From the NCBI RefSeq assembly GCF_008326305.1, contig NZ_BIXY01000002.1, positions 62,001 to 126,000 on the forward strand: a DNA stretch of 64,000 bases, in the 5' to 3' direction. Each line of letters starts with the position of its first letter. The stretch's first letter is position 1. Shown here piece after piece: positions 52,688 to 61,098 of the stretch. Source of the stretch: Dictyobacter arantiisoli. GTDB taxonomy: Bacteria > Chloroflexota > Ktedonobacteria > Ktedonobacterales > Ktedonobacteraceae. Under the pieces are notes generated by a model. The model was given only the letters and a program-made list of their open reading frames with translations, ran no database searches and had not been told where the DNA came from. Position numbers and translations under genes: made by a program.

Positions 52688-55159
52688 ATGGTTGATCAGA
52701 TTTCCTTTTTGATTGTTGGAAATGGCATTGCGGGCGTGACTGCTGCTGAGACATTGCGCAATGAAGCTCCAGAGGCGACGATTGGCGTGATTTCCGAAGA
52801 TGCTCATCCTGTGTACTTCCGTCCTGCTCTTAAGGATTATCTGGCTGGACGTGTGGCTGAGGAGAAGTTGTGGGCCCGCCCCGCGAAGTATTATGAGGGA
52901 TTGCAGATCCATTATCTGTCTGAGCGGGTGCGGGGCATTTATCCTTCTGAACATCTGATTTCCTTGCAAAGCGGAGGGCAGGTGCGCTATGAACAACTAT
53001 TGCTTGCCAGTGGAGCCCGCCCCGCTCGCCTGACGTGTCCCGGCTCTGATTTGCGGGGAGTGTTGACGTTGCGCAGTGTGGAAGATTATCGCAGTGCTCT
53101 GGAACGTCTTCCCCGGGTGCGTCGCGTGGTAGTGTGTGGCAGTGGGACGCTGGCTCTGGAGACAGTGGAGACGTTGCGCCATCGTGGCCTGGATGTGACG
53201 CATTTGATCCGTAAGAAGTTGATCTGGTCCGAGGTGTTGGATGCTACGGCTTCCGATCTAGTGATCCAGGAAGAGTTACGGGCGGGAGTGGATGTGTGTC
53301 TGGGGACTGAGATTATTGAGATTATTGGCGCTCGCGGCTCAGTGGTGGCTGTGAAGACGAATAGCGGCGAGCAGATCGCTTGCGAATTGGTGCTGATTGC
53401 GATTGGTATTGAGCCAAATATTGATTATGTGAAGTCCAGCAGTATCGCCTGCCGCCGTGGTGTCTATGTTGATGCTCATATGCGCACCAGCGCTCCCGAT
53501 GTCTATGCCGCGGGTGATGTGGTGGAGACCGTTAATCAAAGTACCAGCCAGACGCGTGTGATTGGTCAGTGGTATCCCGCTATTCAGCAGGCGCGCGCGG
53601 CCGCCTATAGTATGCTGGGCATTCTGGATGTGTCGCAGCCGTTTCATGCCGAGACGTTTTATAACGCGACCTTTCTCTATGGCTTGCCCTTCGCATCTAT
53701 CGGGATTACCAATGCACAGGGTTATCGCGAAGTGATCGCGGAGCCGCGACCACGCTCGTATCGCAAGGTTCTGCTCCGTGATGGTGTGCCTGTTGGGATG
53801 CTGGCTCTGGGAGATCGCAAGCATACGCTGGCCTTTAAGCGGGCGATTGATCATCGAGTGCCACTAGATGCTGTGGTAAACTCGTTGATGCATGATGATT
53901 TTGATCTGATTGCCTATCTGGATGGTTTGCATGTTCCTCCTTTGCAATTGGGTGTACGTAAGCAGGGAGATACTGGTGCTAATCCGGCAATCGTGGCTCT
54001 TGCTAACAAGGGGGCCGGGCAAGATGTAGAGGGTCCTATGTTAAATGAACTGGTTTCATCTGAGCAAACAGAAGCTTTTCTCGTCCATATCGTGGATGCA
54101 AATCTGCCTTTACGGGTGGCTGAGGCTCCTCTGAGTCGGCAGTTGATGCTGACGGTGGGACGGCAACCTGGCGTTGATCTGATGGTGAATGAAGCTTCTG
54201 TCTCGCGGCGACATGCATTGGTAGGCTATAGTTCCGGCAAATATCAGGTGCGAGATCTCGGTAGTTTGAATGGTACGTTTTTGAATGGTGAACGTTTAGA
54301 GGCTGAGCGTCTCTATGCCTTGAACGTCAACGATACCCTGCGTATTGGCAATGTGGTGACATTTCGCTTCCTGTTGCGTACCCTCAATTTAAGCAATCTT
54401 TCACCTGCTGGATCAGCGGTATCTACGCAGCAAAAAACGCCTGCCTCTGTTCAAGCATCGCAGCCAGTCGCGCAGTCAGTACCGGTTAGAGCAACTGACT
54501 TGCAGTTAGTGAATACTTTGTTGCCACTCAGTGCAGCCCAACCTCTACCACCCGCAATTGTCAACGCGCTTAAAAAAACGCCTGCCTTGATTATTCTACC
54601 GCCGAGCGTGCATGGAGAACAGAAACAGCATCCCCAGGTCTATCTTTTACAGGATAAGCGCTCTGTGAAGATTGGGCGCGATGCCAGCAATGACATCTCT
54701 TTGAACGATCTGGTGGTTTCACGCCAGCATGCGGAAGTTTTTCTCTCTTCCAGCTTTTTCTATATCCATGACGTTGGTAGCAGCAATGGCATTTCTGTCA
54801 ATCAGAGCCCGATTGATCAACCGTATCGGCTGGCCCACGGCGATCATATTCTGCTGGGTAATACTATTATCTTTTTTGTGGATCTGCAATCGGGACAAGA
54901 GAAGACTAGCAAATTGAAGAAGTTTCCTCATACTCCTGTGTCCCCGCGTGAGCCGCGCACTGCGCCTAAAACGTTGTCGCGTCCCGGTGTCAATACACAG
55001 GCCAGAGTGCCAACTGTGCCCGCGCAACATCCCTTCCAGACTAGCGTGGCACCCGTAAAAGTTGTGCTGTGTCCCCATTGTGGGGTTGTCAACATGCCTG
55101 TCGCGCGTTTTTGTGCTGGATGCAGCCAGCTACTGAACACGTCAGGGATGAATACCTGA
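52688..55159 (+). CDS. FAD/NAD(P) oxidoreductase fused to two FHA domains and a zinc ribbon
   Basis: An 823-residue fusion. Residues 1-420 are a pyridine nucleotide-disulfide type reductase like NirB and rubredoxin reductases: FAD loop LIVGNGIAGVTAAE (8-21), NAD loop VVCGSGTLALE (148-158), and YAAGDVVE (273-280). No redox-active CxxC is seen there. FHA1 (about 487-562) has GR, SVSRRH and LGSLNG; FHA2 (about 658-732) has GR, SRQH and VGSSNG. Both keep phosphothreonine-binding residues. A C-terminal zinc ribbon has Cys 795, 798, 809 and 812. It could pass NAD(P)H electrons to the ferredoxin encoded next, under phospho-signal control. The start is ATG 52688, 6 bp after TGAGG. Confidence 0.85.
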   Translation: MVDQISFLIVGNGIAGVTAAETLRNEAPEATIGVISEDAHPVYFRPALKDYLAGRVAEEKLWARPAKYYEGLQIHYLSERVRGIYPSEHLISLQSGGQVRYEQLLLASGARPARLTCPGSDLRGVLTLRSVEDYRSALERLPRVRRVVVCGSGTLALETVETLRHRGLDVTHLIRKKLIWSEVLDATASDLVIQEELRAGVDVCLGTEIIEIIGARGSVVAVKTNSGEQIACELVLIAIGIEPNIDYVKSSSIACRRGVYVDAHMRTSAPDVYAAGDVVETVNQSTSQTRVIGQWYPAIQQARAAAYSMLGILDVSQPFHAETFYNATFLYGLPFASIGITNAQGYREVIAEPRPRSYRKVLLRDGVPVGMLALGDRKHTLAFKRAIDHRVPLDAVVNSLMHDDFDLIAYLDGLHVPPLQLGVRKQGDTGANPAIVALANKGAGQDVEGPMLNELVSSEQTEAFLVHIVDANLPLRVAEAPLSRQLMLTVGRQPGVDLMVNEASVSRRHALVGYSSGKYQVRDLGSLNGTFLNGERLEAERLYALNVNDTLRIGNVVTFRFLLRTLNLSNLSPAGSAVSTQQKTPASVQASQPVAQSVPVRATDLQLVNTLLPLSAAQPLPPAIVNALKKTPALIILPPSVHGEQKQHPQVYLLQDKRSVKIGRDASNDISLNDLVVSRQHAEVFLSSSFFYIHDVGSSNGISVNQSPIDQPYRLAHGDHILLGNTIIFFVDLQSGQEKTSKLKKFPHTPVSPREPRTAPKTLSRPGVNTQARVPTVPAQHPFQTSVAPVKVVLCPHCGVVNMPVARFCAGCSQLLNTSGMNT

Positions 55160-55270
55160 TAAACCTGGCCTGGATTACATGTGCATGTGCATATATGTTG
55201 TTCTTGAGTGTTTACCGTCCCTGTAAAGCGCTGTTTTGATGTTGTGAGCGATTTTTGTAGTAAAGGTTCT

Positions 55271-57244
55271 ATGGAAAAAGGTTCTATAAACGTCCAGACT
55301 GCTCCTGATGTTCCCAATGCCTTGAACATTGGGATGACGCATCGCGCTGCTGTGCAGCCTTTGAGTGTGGAACAGGTACACTTTGAAATCGATATGTGTA
55401 TTGGCTGTGATCGTTGTATGCGTGCCTGTCCCGTGCCCCTATCGTCCCAGGTATCTATCGCCGAGTTAAATCACGCGACCGTTTCTTCTGAGGTGGCGTC
55501 ACATGTGGTGCGTTTTACCGACGAGTGTGTGATGTGCGGTTCCTGTGTCTCTGTCTGTCCCGTCGATAATCATCGCGACCTGCTGATGTTGTCTTTAAAG
55601 CAGCGCCTGGGCATTCCCTGGGATGGGCAGGTGGATCTCGCCCATGTGTGGGGAGATTTGCCTGAGGGCTGGACCGTAGAGTTACTGTTGCAGGCCCTGC
55701 GTGAGCAACCATTATTCCAGGATCGCCAGTTGGTCCCGGATAATTATTTGCTCCACTTTATCGCGACATCGCAATTGCGCATCCTGACGCCGGGTACTGA
55801 ATTGATGCGCGAGGGTGAATTTGGTCGCGAGATCTTTTTTCTGCTCGATGGTCTCTGCGAAGTCTTTTCTCAGGGAACCGATGCCGCTGATATGCCTATG
55901 GCGATCCTGCGCCGTGGCGAGTATGTTGGCGAACAAGGCATGCTGACCGGTCAGGCCCGCAATATTACTGCACGGGTCCAGCGTATTGCCACGGTGCTGG
56001 TGGTGCCGGAACAGGTAATGCAACGCTTGATTGAAATTGTTCCCGCTGTGCAGGATTTGTTTGAACAATCTGGCAATGCACGGGCCGTGGTTACGATTTT
56101 GTCGCGGCTGGATCTTTTTCAGGATCTGCCACAGGAGGAACTTCAGCAACTGGCCGGGCAGGCTGCGCTCAAGCGTTTTGATCGTTCCGCACAACTTTTT
56201 AGCGAGGATCAGCAGAATCAGCCTGAGCGCGAGTCGTTTCATCTCTTGTTGGATGGCTTTGTGAAGGTGGCTCGTAAGACGGGCCGTCCCCAGCCACCTG
56301 AACGGATTATCGCCTATCGCCAGCGTGGCGATTATTTTGCGGGCGGTCTGGATATGCTTGGTGATCGACGCGCCGTGACAGTGACCGCGATCACACGAGT
56401 TATCGTGGCCGAGTTCTCGCGCGCCCAACTCAAATCTCTGCTGTTGCGCTATCCCGCATTCAAAGAGCGTCTGCAGGAGCGAGTACACCTCTATCAGGAG
56501 GCGAAGGTCGCCGCTAATAGCGCCGTCTTTGAACCATTTGATCCCGCTGCGCTGCAAACATCTGTTGCCAATCTGGTATCGGAAGCCGAGGCACGCGCTG
56601 GCCTGCATGCCCTGGTGGATGATGGGGTGGTTGAAGGGACCGAAGTTCTGGTGATTGATCTGGACAAATGTATCCATTGCAATGAGTGCGAGGATGCATG
56701 CGAGCGCCGCCACGGACATTCCCGTATGAACCGTGAGGGGATGGTCGTTGGGAATATTAGCATTGTGACGGCCTGCCGCCAGTGCCAGGATCCTGTCTGC
56801 CTGCTCTGTAGCCGGGCCGGAATTGGCCGTAAGCCGAGCGGCGAAGTCTATATCACCGAGAGTTGTATCGGTTGTGGCATCTGCGCCGAGCGCTGTCCCT
56901 ATGATAATATCTCAATCGTTCCGCTGGGAGAAGAAGCGGATGAAGCGGTAGCACCTCAGACCTGGCAGCGCTTTAGCCGCTTCTTCAGTAAGGGCGCAGG
57001 CAAGGAGCGCGGTCGACGTGCGTTGCCCATGGCTCAAAGTGTGCTGGCCTCTGGACCGTTACAATTGGATCAAGCGGATGCGCTCAGCGAGATGCGCAAA
57101 AAGATTGCCATCAAGTGTGATCTCTGTGCGGGTTATGGCAATCAAGCCTGCGTCCAGGCCTGTCCCACCGGAGCAGCATTTCGTACCAATCCAGGGAGCT
57201 TCTTTGGTTCCACCGAAGACATTTTGCGCAGTCGTACGCGCTAA
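55271..57244 (+). CDS. Six-cluster ferredoxin with two cyclic-nucleotide-binding-like domains
   Basis: A 657-residue soluble protein. An N-terminal 2x[4Fe-4S] domain has Cys 43/46/49/53 and 86/89/92/96. Two cNMP-binding-like domains follow (about 160-265 and 280-395). The first keeps the GE and Arg of the phosphate cassette (GEQGMLTGQARNITA), the second is more divergent. A C-terminal polyferredoxin of the DmsB/HycB type has four clusters: Cys 467/470/473/477, 502/505/510/513, 532/535/538/542 and 616/619/627/631. It probably relays electrons between the FAD protein and the membrane cytochrome, gated by a ligand. ATG 55271 has AAAGG upstream; a GTG at 55208 is less likely. Confidence 0.85.
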   Translation: MEKGSINVQTAPDVPNALNIGMTHRAAVQPLSVEQVHFEIDMCIGCDRCMRACPVPLSSQVSIAELNHATVSSEVASHVVRFTDECVMCGSCVSVCPVDNHRDLLMLSLKQRLGIPWDGQVDLAHVWGDLPEGWTVELLLQALREQPLFQDRQLVPDNYLLHFIATSQLRILTPGTELMREGEFGREIFFLLDGLCEVFSQGTDAADMPMAILRRGEYVGEQGMLTGQARNITARVQRIATVLVVPEQVMQRLIEIVPAVQDLFEQSGNARAVVTILSRLDLFQDLPQEELQQLAGQAALKRFDRSAQLFSEDQQNQPERESFHLLLDGFVKVARKTGRPQPPERIIAYRQRGDYFAGGLDMLGDRRAVTVTAITRVIVAEFSRAQLKSLLLRYPAFKERLQERVHLYQEAKVAANSAVFEPFDPAALQTSVANLVSEAEARAGLHALVDDGVVEGTEVLVIDLDKCIHCNECEDACERRHGHSRMNREGMVVGNISIVTACRQCQDPVCLLCSRAGIGRKPSGEVYITESCIGCGICAERCPYDNISIVPLGEEADEAVAPQTWQRFSRFFSKGAGKERGRRALPMAQSVLASGPLQLDQADALSEMRKKIAIKCDLCAGYGNQACVQACPTGAAFRTNPGSFFGSTEDILRSRTR

Positions 57245-57326
57245 GTTTGCTACAGGACTATTCATTCTGCCTGCATCCCTTCCAGGATAGATGTTACAGG
57301 CAAAACAGACATTGAAGGAGCATCTT

Positions 57327-58199
57327 ATGTCGTTGACGTCGAAACAATCGCAACAGCCACGCGGTCTGCGACGCCTCTGGCGCGTTCCCACTTCGCCAGC
57401 ACGCTGGTTCTGGTTAGGTGGCAGTGCCTTGCTCTATGTCGCACTACTGATCTGGTATTATTATGCCCTGCGCGTTCAGGCTTATCCCGGGCCTTTGACA
57501 GATCCTTTACGCCTCTTTGGGATCATCGCCTTTGTGCTGGTGCTGACAACCGCGGGATATTCATTGCGACGACGTTTTGTGCGCCAGTTGCCTGGTAAGG
57601 TCCAGGATTGGTTGTGGATGCATATATGGTTTGGTATGATTACCATTTTGATCGCACTCCTGCATGACAATTATGGTCGTATCACCAATGATTTTTGCCA
57701 GAATCTCGCTTGCCTGACCGATACCTATTGGGCTACCAGCGCCCTCTTCGCGCTTATTTTCCTGGTCGTGAGCGGCATTATCGGTCGTTTGTTTGATTTC
57801 TGGCAAACCAGAGTGATTGCCCGCGAGGCCAGTTCCAATGGTGTAGGGATCGAGCGTGCGGTCGAGGAGCGCCTGCGCGAGCTTGAATATACCATTGAGC
57901 GCTACTGTGCCGGTAAATCCGATGATTTTAAGCGCATCTGTATGCAGACTGTGAAAGGACATGGAGCGTCCTTTGCTGAGCCAGAGCAGATGGTTGAATC
58001 TGAAAGGGCAGATTGGCAGAGTGTGCAGTCTTCCTTGCAGGATCATATACTCCTCTCACGCTCCCTGCATCGCCAGCGGCGTGCACGCCACCTGATTCGT
58101 AACTGGCGTGTTGTCCATGTCACGCTCGCCTGCCTCTCACTGCTTGTTATCAGCTATCATGGGATCATGGAATTGCTTACCAACGTATTGCATTTTTAA
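57327..58199 (+). CDS. Membrane protein with two His-x13-His pairs, probable diheme cytochrome b
   Basis: A 290-residue membrane protein with about five helices. His99 and His113 lie in one helix (WMHIW...LLHD), and His264 and His278 in the last helix (VVHVT...SYHG). Each pair is exactly 14 apart, the spacing used for bis-His ligation of two hemes in cytochrome b and ferric-reductase-like proteins. A charged cytoplasmic loop (about 160-260) connects the helices. It is the likely membrane partner of the ferredoxin encoded upstream. Heme binding and the electron acceptor are inferred. ATG 57327 has AAGGAG; the longer frame from 57291 overlaps no better site. Confidence 0.75.
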   Translation: MSLTSKQSQQPRGLRRLWRVPTSPARWFWLGGSALLYVALLIWYYYALRVQAYPGPLTDPLRLFGIIAFVLVLTTAGYSLRRRFVRQLPGKVQDWLWMHIWFGMITILIALLHDNYGRITNDFCQNLACLTDTYWATSALFALIFLVVSGIIGRLFDFWQTRVIAREASSNGVGIERAVEERLRELEYTIERYCAGKSDDFKRICMQTVKGHGASFAEPEQMVESERADWQSVQSSLQDHILLSRSLHRQRRARHLIRNWRVVHVTLACLSLLVISYHGIMELLTNVLHF

Positions 58200-58320
58200 T
58201 GCCAGCGACCATAGGAATTCATGGGGAAGTAAACAGGTAAGGTACTGCATGTTTCCGCTGGCTTGTGTTAAACTGACAGCAGCGATGCGCATGTGTATCG
58301 ATGCCAGATAAAGGAAACGT

Positions 58321-59736
58321 ATGATGCTCTGCCCAAGTTGTCAAGCGCCTGTTGAGGCGGATTCTGTCTTTTGTGGTCATTGTGGCTCACCTTTGCCCCC
58401 ACTTCATTTGCGTGACCTGGGAGTCTCAGATGACACGCGAACGATCCAGCGTTCAAATGAAGCGGGAAATAGCACTGTGAGCGCGGAAAACCATCAAATG
58501 TCTCCTATGCCGCATTTGCCAGTCGCAGTCTTTCCTTTGACACCTGCCCCACTGCGTGCCATAAGCGCCTCATCTTCCACACCGGAGCACGATCTTTCAT
58601 CTCATTCCTCGCATCCTCCGCGTGCACGTTTCTCCAAAAGAACGTCGCATTCTAGCACTGGACGCAATCTCGTTTCAGTAGCGATTATTCTGGTATTGTT
58701 GGGAATTGGTATTGCCGCAGGCGTCCTGGCGCTCTGGCAGAATAAGAACCTGATTTCCAGGATGATGCCCGTTAAAGACAGCACAGCCCTGCCGCAAGGG
58801 ATAAGCGGCAGGATTTCATTCTCTGGTAGTGATGCCGCGATCCTGAAAACTGACAGCCTGGCAATTCATATCAATGGCCTGCATATCCCTGCTGGCAACG
58901 CGCACTACGAAGCCTGGATGCTGGATTTGCAGGATGAAACGCGTATCCAATCCCTGGGACCGCTGATACAAACGGGTGAAGGATACACGCTTAATTTTAC
59001 CGATCCAAATGGCAATATTCTGAAGCTCGGCAATCGTATTGAGGTTTCGCTTGAAACCACGCACACAACCCTGCCCACTGGTCATGTCGTATTAAGCGCC
59101 ACCCTTCCACCGCTCGCACTGGTGCATATTCGCCACCTGCTGGTTAGTTATCCAGACACTCCCCATTACATTGGTCTGCTGGATGGTTTGCAGTCGCAGG
59201 CCGCAGTCTTCTACCAGCAATCCCAATTATTGGGCATCACACACAACAAAACGAATATCCAGTGTATTGCGCGCAACCTCATCACCATTATCGATGGCAA
59301 ATTGCCGACCACTGATACTCCCAATGCCAGGACCTGCAATGCCCGACAGATCACCCAGATCGCGCCTGATTACGGCCTGCTCGGCACTATGAACAATGGC
59401 TATGTACACATGGTAGGGGTGCATGCATCCCTGGCTGCGACCCAGGCTGATGCTACTGATACCATCAGGCACTACGCGCAGCAAGTCATCCTCGCCAGTG
59501 ACAATCTCCAGGGTTGGTATAGCATCCTCGATCAGGACGCACAAAGCTTATTAAAAAATCCTGATGATCCAGCCAAAATACATGACATCACCAGTTTGGC
59601 TGATCATGCTCTGAACGGTTTTGATGCCAATCATGATGGCAACATCGCGCCCCAGAAAAACGAAGCGGGCGTTATGCAGGCTTATCTCTATGGACAATCC
59701 ATGGCAACCATGTTTCTCAGCACCCCTGGAGCTTAA
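58321..59736 (+). CDS. Zinc-ribbon membrane protein with RskA-like extracytoplasmic domain
   Basis: A 471-residue protein. An N-terminal zinc ribbon has CPSC and CGHC (Cys 4, 7, 18, 21), like the ribbon ending the FAD-FHA protein. A disordered linker and one membrane helix (about 118-142) follow. The outer part (about 160-255) resembles the anti-sigma-K/RskA fold (AHYEAWMLDL, SLGPL). Residues near 435 show DANHDGNIAP, an EF-hand or dockerin-like calcium loop. The function is unknown; it may be a sensor linked to the redox genes upstream. The gap to the cytochrome gene is 121 bp, and AAAGGAAA precedes the ATG. Confidence 0.65.
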   Translation: MMLCPSCQAPVEADSVFCGHCGSPLPPLHLRDLGVSDDTRTIQRSNEAGNSTVSAENHQMSPMPHLPVAVFPLTPAPLRAISASSSTPEHDLSSHSSHPPRARFSKRTSHSSTGRNLVSVAIILVLLGIGIAAGVLALWQNKNLISRMMPVKDSTALPQGISGRISFSGSDAAILKTDSLAIHINGLHIPAGNAHYEAWMLDLQDETRIQSLGPLIQTGEGYTLNFTDPNGNILKLGNRIEVSLETTHTTLPTGHVVLSATLPPLALVHIRHLLVSYPDTPHYIGLLDGLQSQAAVFYQQSQLLGITHNKTNIQCIARNLITIIDGKLPTTDTPNARTCNARQITQIAPDYGLLGTMNNGYVHMVGVHASLAATQADATDTIRHYAQQVILASDNLQGWYSILDQDAQSLLKNPDDPAKIHDITSLADHALNGFDANHDGNIAPQKNEAGVMQAYLYGQSMATMFLSTPGA

Positions 59737-59750
59737 CCCATCACCATCAA

Positions 59751-59836
59751 GATCTTGTTGCTCACTTGCTGGCAGGCGCGCAGGCGCGAAAACTCATGCA
59801 CCAGGATGGCGAAGACCATGGGAATCAAACACTTTG
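59751..59836. mobile_element. Partial MITE-like copy without inserted hairpin
   Basis: GATCTTGTTGCTCACTTGCT, then GGCAGGCGC joined directly to GCAGGCGCGAAAA, and the terminal TGGGAATCAAACACTTTG (59819-59836) match the 202-bp element at 17.9 kb. The left terminal repeat is not recognisable, and the copy begins about 15 bp after the upstream stop codon. It represents the arrangement before the 43-nt hairpin entered. Confidence 0.6.
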
Positions 59837-59960
59837 TATGTGAAGACCATGGAAGATATGAGAGCTTTCCTGAATGGAATAGAAATTGCCCCGAAATGTG
59901 GTCCAACAACGTATAAAAAATACGTATATATAGCATGAATGGCTATGGATGCGAGTAACG

Positions 59961-60023
59961 AGGAGGCATTACTAGGGGGAAATGTCAGGCATGGGGACAC
60001 CCAACATTTTAGTAATACCTCCT
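59961..60023. other. Imperfect long hairpin upstream of DNA methyltransferase
   Basis: AGGAGGCATTACTA (59961-59974) pairs with TAGTAATACCTCCT (60010-60023) with one mismatch, and AAATGT (59980-59985) with ACATTT (60004-60009). A GGGGG bulge lies between. It could be a terminator stem or operator. The rest of 59837-60149 shows no gene. Confidence 0.45.
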
Positions 60024-60149
60024 ATCAATAGTGTACGCTAAAATGCGTGCTTTTGGTGTCATAATTTGTGGAAAATGAGACGAATATAGGGAAATCCAGG
60101 GCTATTTGCCTCTGATGTGTGAGCTTAGCCCTTAAAGGGGAGTGGCATT

Positions 60150-60998
60150 GTGGAGCACGATGATATTTCGATACGCAACACCCTCAACGAATTGACGGGT
60201 GCTGAGTGGCTCTATTTTACAAAAAGTATTATCACGACCTCGTATCCCTCAGAGTATGGACACAAATTGCGCAAAGCCCATGGTGCCAATAAGCCACCTC
60301 AATTGATGTGTCAACTGATCGAGTTTTTCACCAAGCCCGATGGCGTTGTGTTAGATCCTTTCGCGGGTGTTGGTGGCACTTTAATTGGCGCATCTATCTG
60401 TAAGAAACCACGCCAGGCATTAGGCATTGAGATCAATCAGAAATGGGTAGCTATTTATCAGCAAATCCTGGCTGAGAATCAGGATATCCTTCAACCCCAG
60501 ACTCTCCTGCATGGAGATTGCTTGCAGATCATGCAGACGCTCGCCCCGCACTCCTTTGATTTTATCGCCACCGATCCACCCTACAACATCCATCTTGCCA
60601 AAACCATGGTCAATCCACGCTATGCTGAGCTCTATGCCAATCGGCGTAGTGACTATGATATGCGCTCGGAGGATGCCGCCGATTTAGCCAATCTCGCCAG
60701 CTATGAAGCTTATCTCGATGCCATGGAACGTGTCTTCGCCGCTTGCTATACTCTGCTCAAGCCGCAGAAGTATATGGTCGTGATTGTTAGAAATGCCTAT
60801 CAGCATGGTGAATATATGTTTACCCATGTTGATCTGGCGCGTCGCGCAAAACTACATGGCTTTGTGCCGAAAGGTGAGATCATCTGGTATCAATCTGGTA
60901 CGCGTTTGCGCCCTTATGGCTATCCTTTTGCTTATATTCCTAATATCGCGCATCAATATATTGTGGTTTTACAAAAGCCGAAGCAATTTGTGGTGTGA
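60150..60998 (+). CDS. DNA N6-adenine or N4-cytosine methyltransferase, orphan
   Basis: A 282-residue amino-methyltransferase. SAM-binding motif I is LDPFAGVGGTLIGA (about 69-82). The catalytic motif IV is TDPPYNI (about 140), and motif I comes first, as in gamma-like order. The TDPPYNIH form fits N6-adenine or N4-cytosine enzymes. A target recognition region lies between about 150 and 205. No restriction enzyme or specificity gene is near, so it is probably a solitary regulator or a remnant of a restriction system. RNA methylation is a possible alternative. The GTG start has AAAGGGGAG upstream. Confidence 0.8.
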   Translation: MEHDDISIRNTLNELTGAEWLYFTKSIITTSYPSEYGHKLRKAHGANKPPQLMCQLIEFFTKPDGVVLDPFAGVGGTLIGASICKKPRQALGIEINQKWVAIYQQILAENQDILQPQTLLHGDCLQIMQTLAPHSFDFIATDPPYNIHLAKTMVNPRYAELYANRRSDYDMRSEDAADLANLASYEAYLDAMERVFAACYTLLKPQKYMVVIVRNAYQHGEYMFTHVDLARRAKLHGFVPKGEIIWYQSGTRLRPYGYPFAYIPNIAHQYIVVLQKPKQFVV

Positions 60999-61098
60999 AT
61001 TACATTTTCACCCCAAGTTGTTGGTGGACGCGTTATAATAGACTGCAAATAACGATGATACTCTACAATTGCCTCGGCGAAGAGGGTGGGTGACACTT

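Noticed and set aside
55712-56719. 335-codon minus-strand open frame opposite the ferredoxin/cNMP gene
   Set aside because: The sense strand carries unmistakable 4Fe-4S motifs. The antisense product is rich in His, Gln and Ile as expected for a shadow frame.
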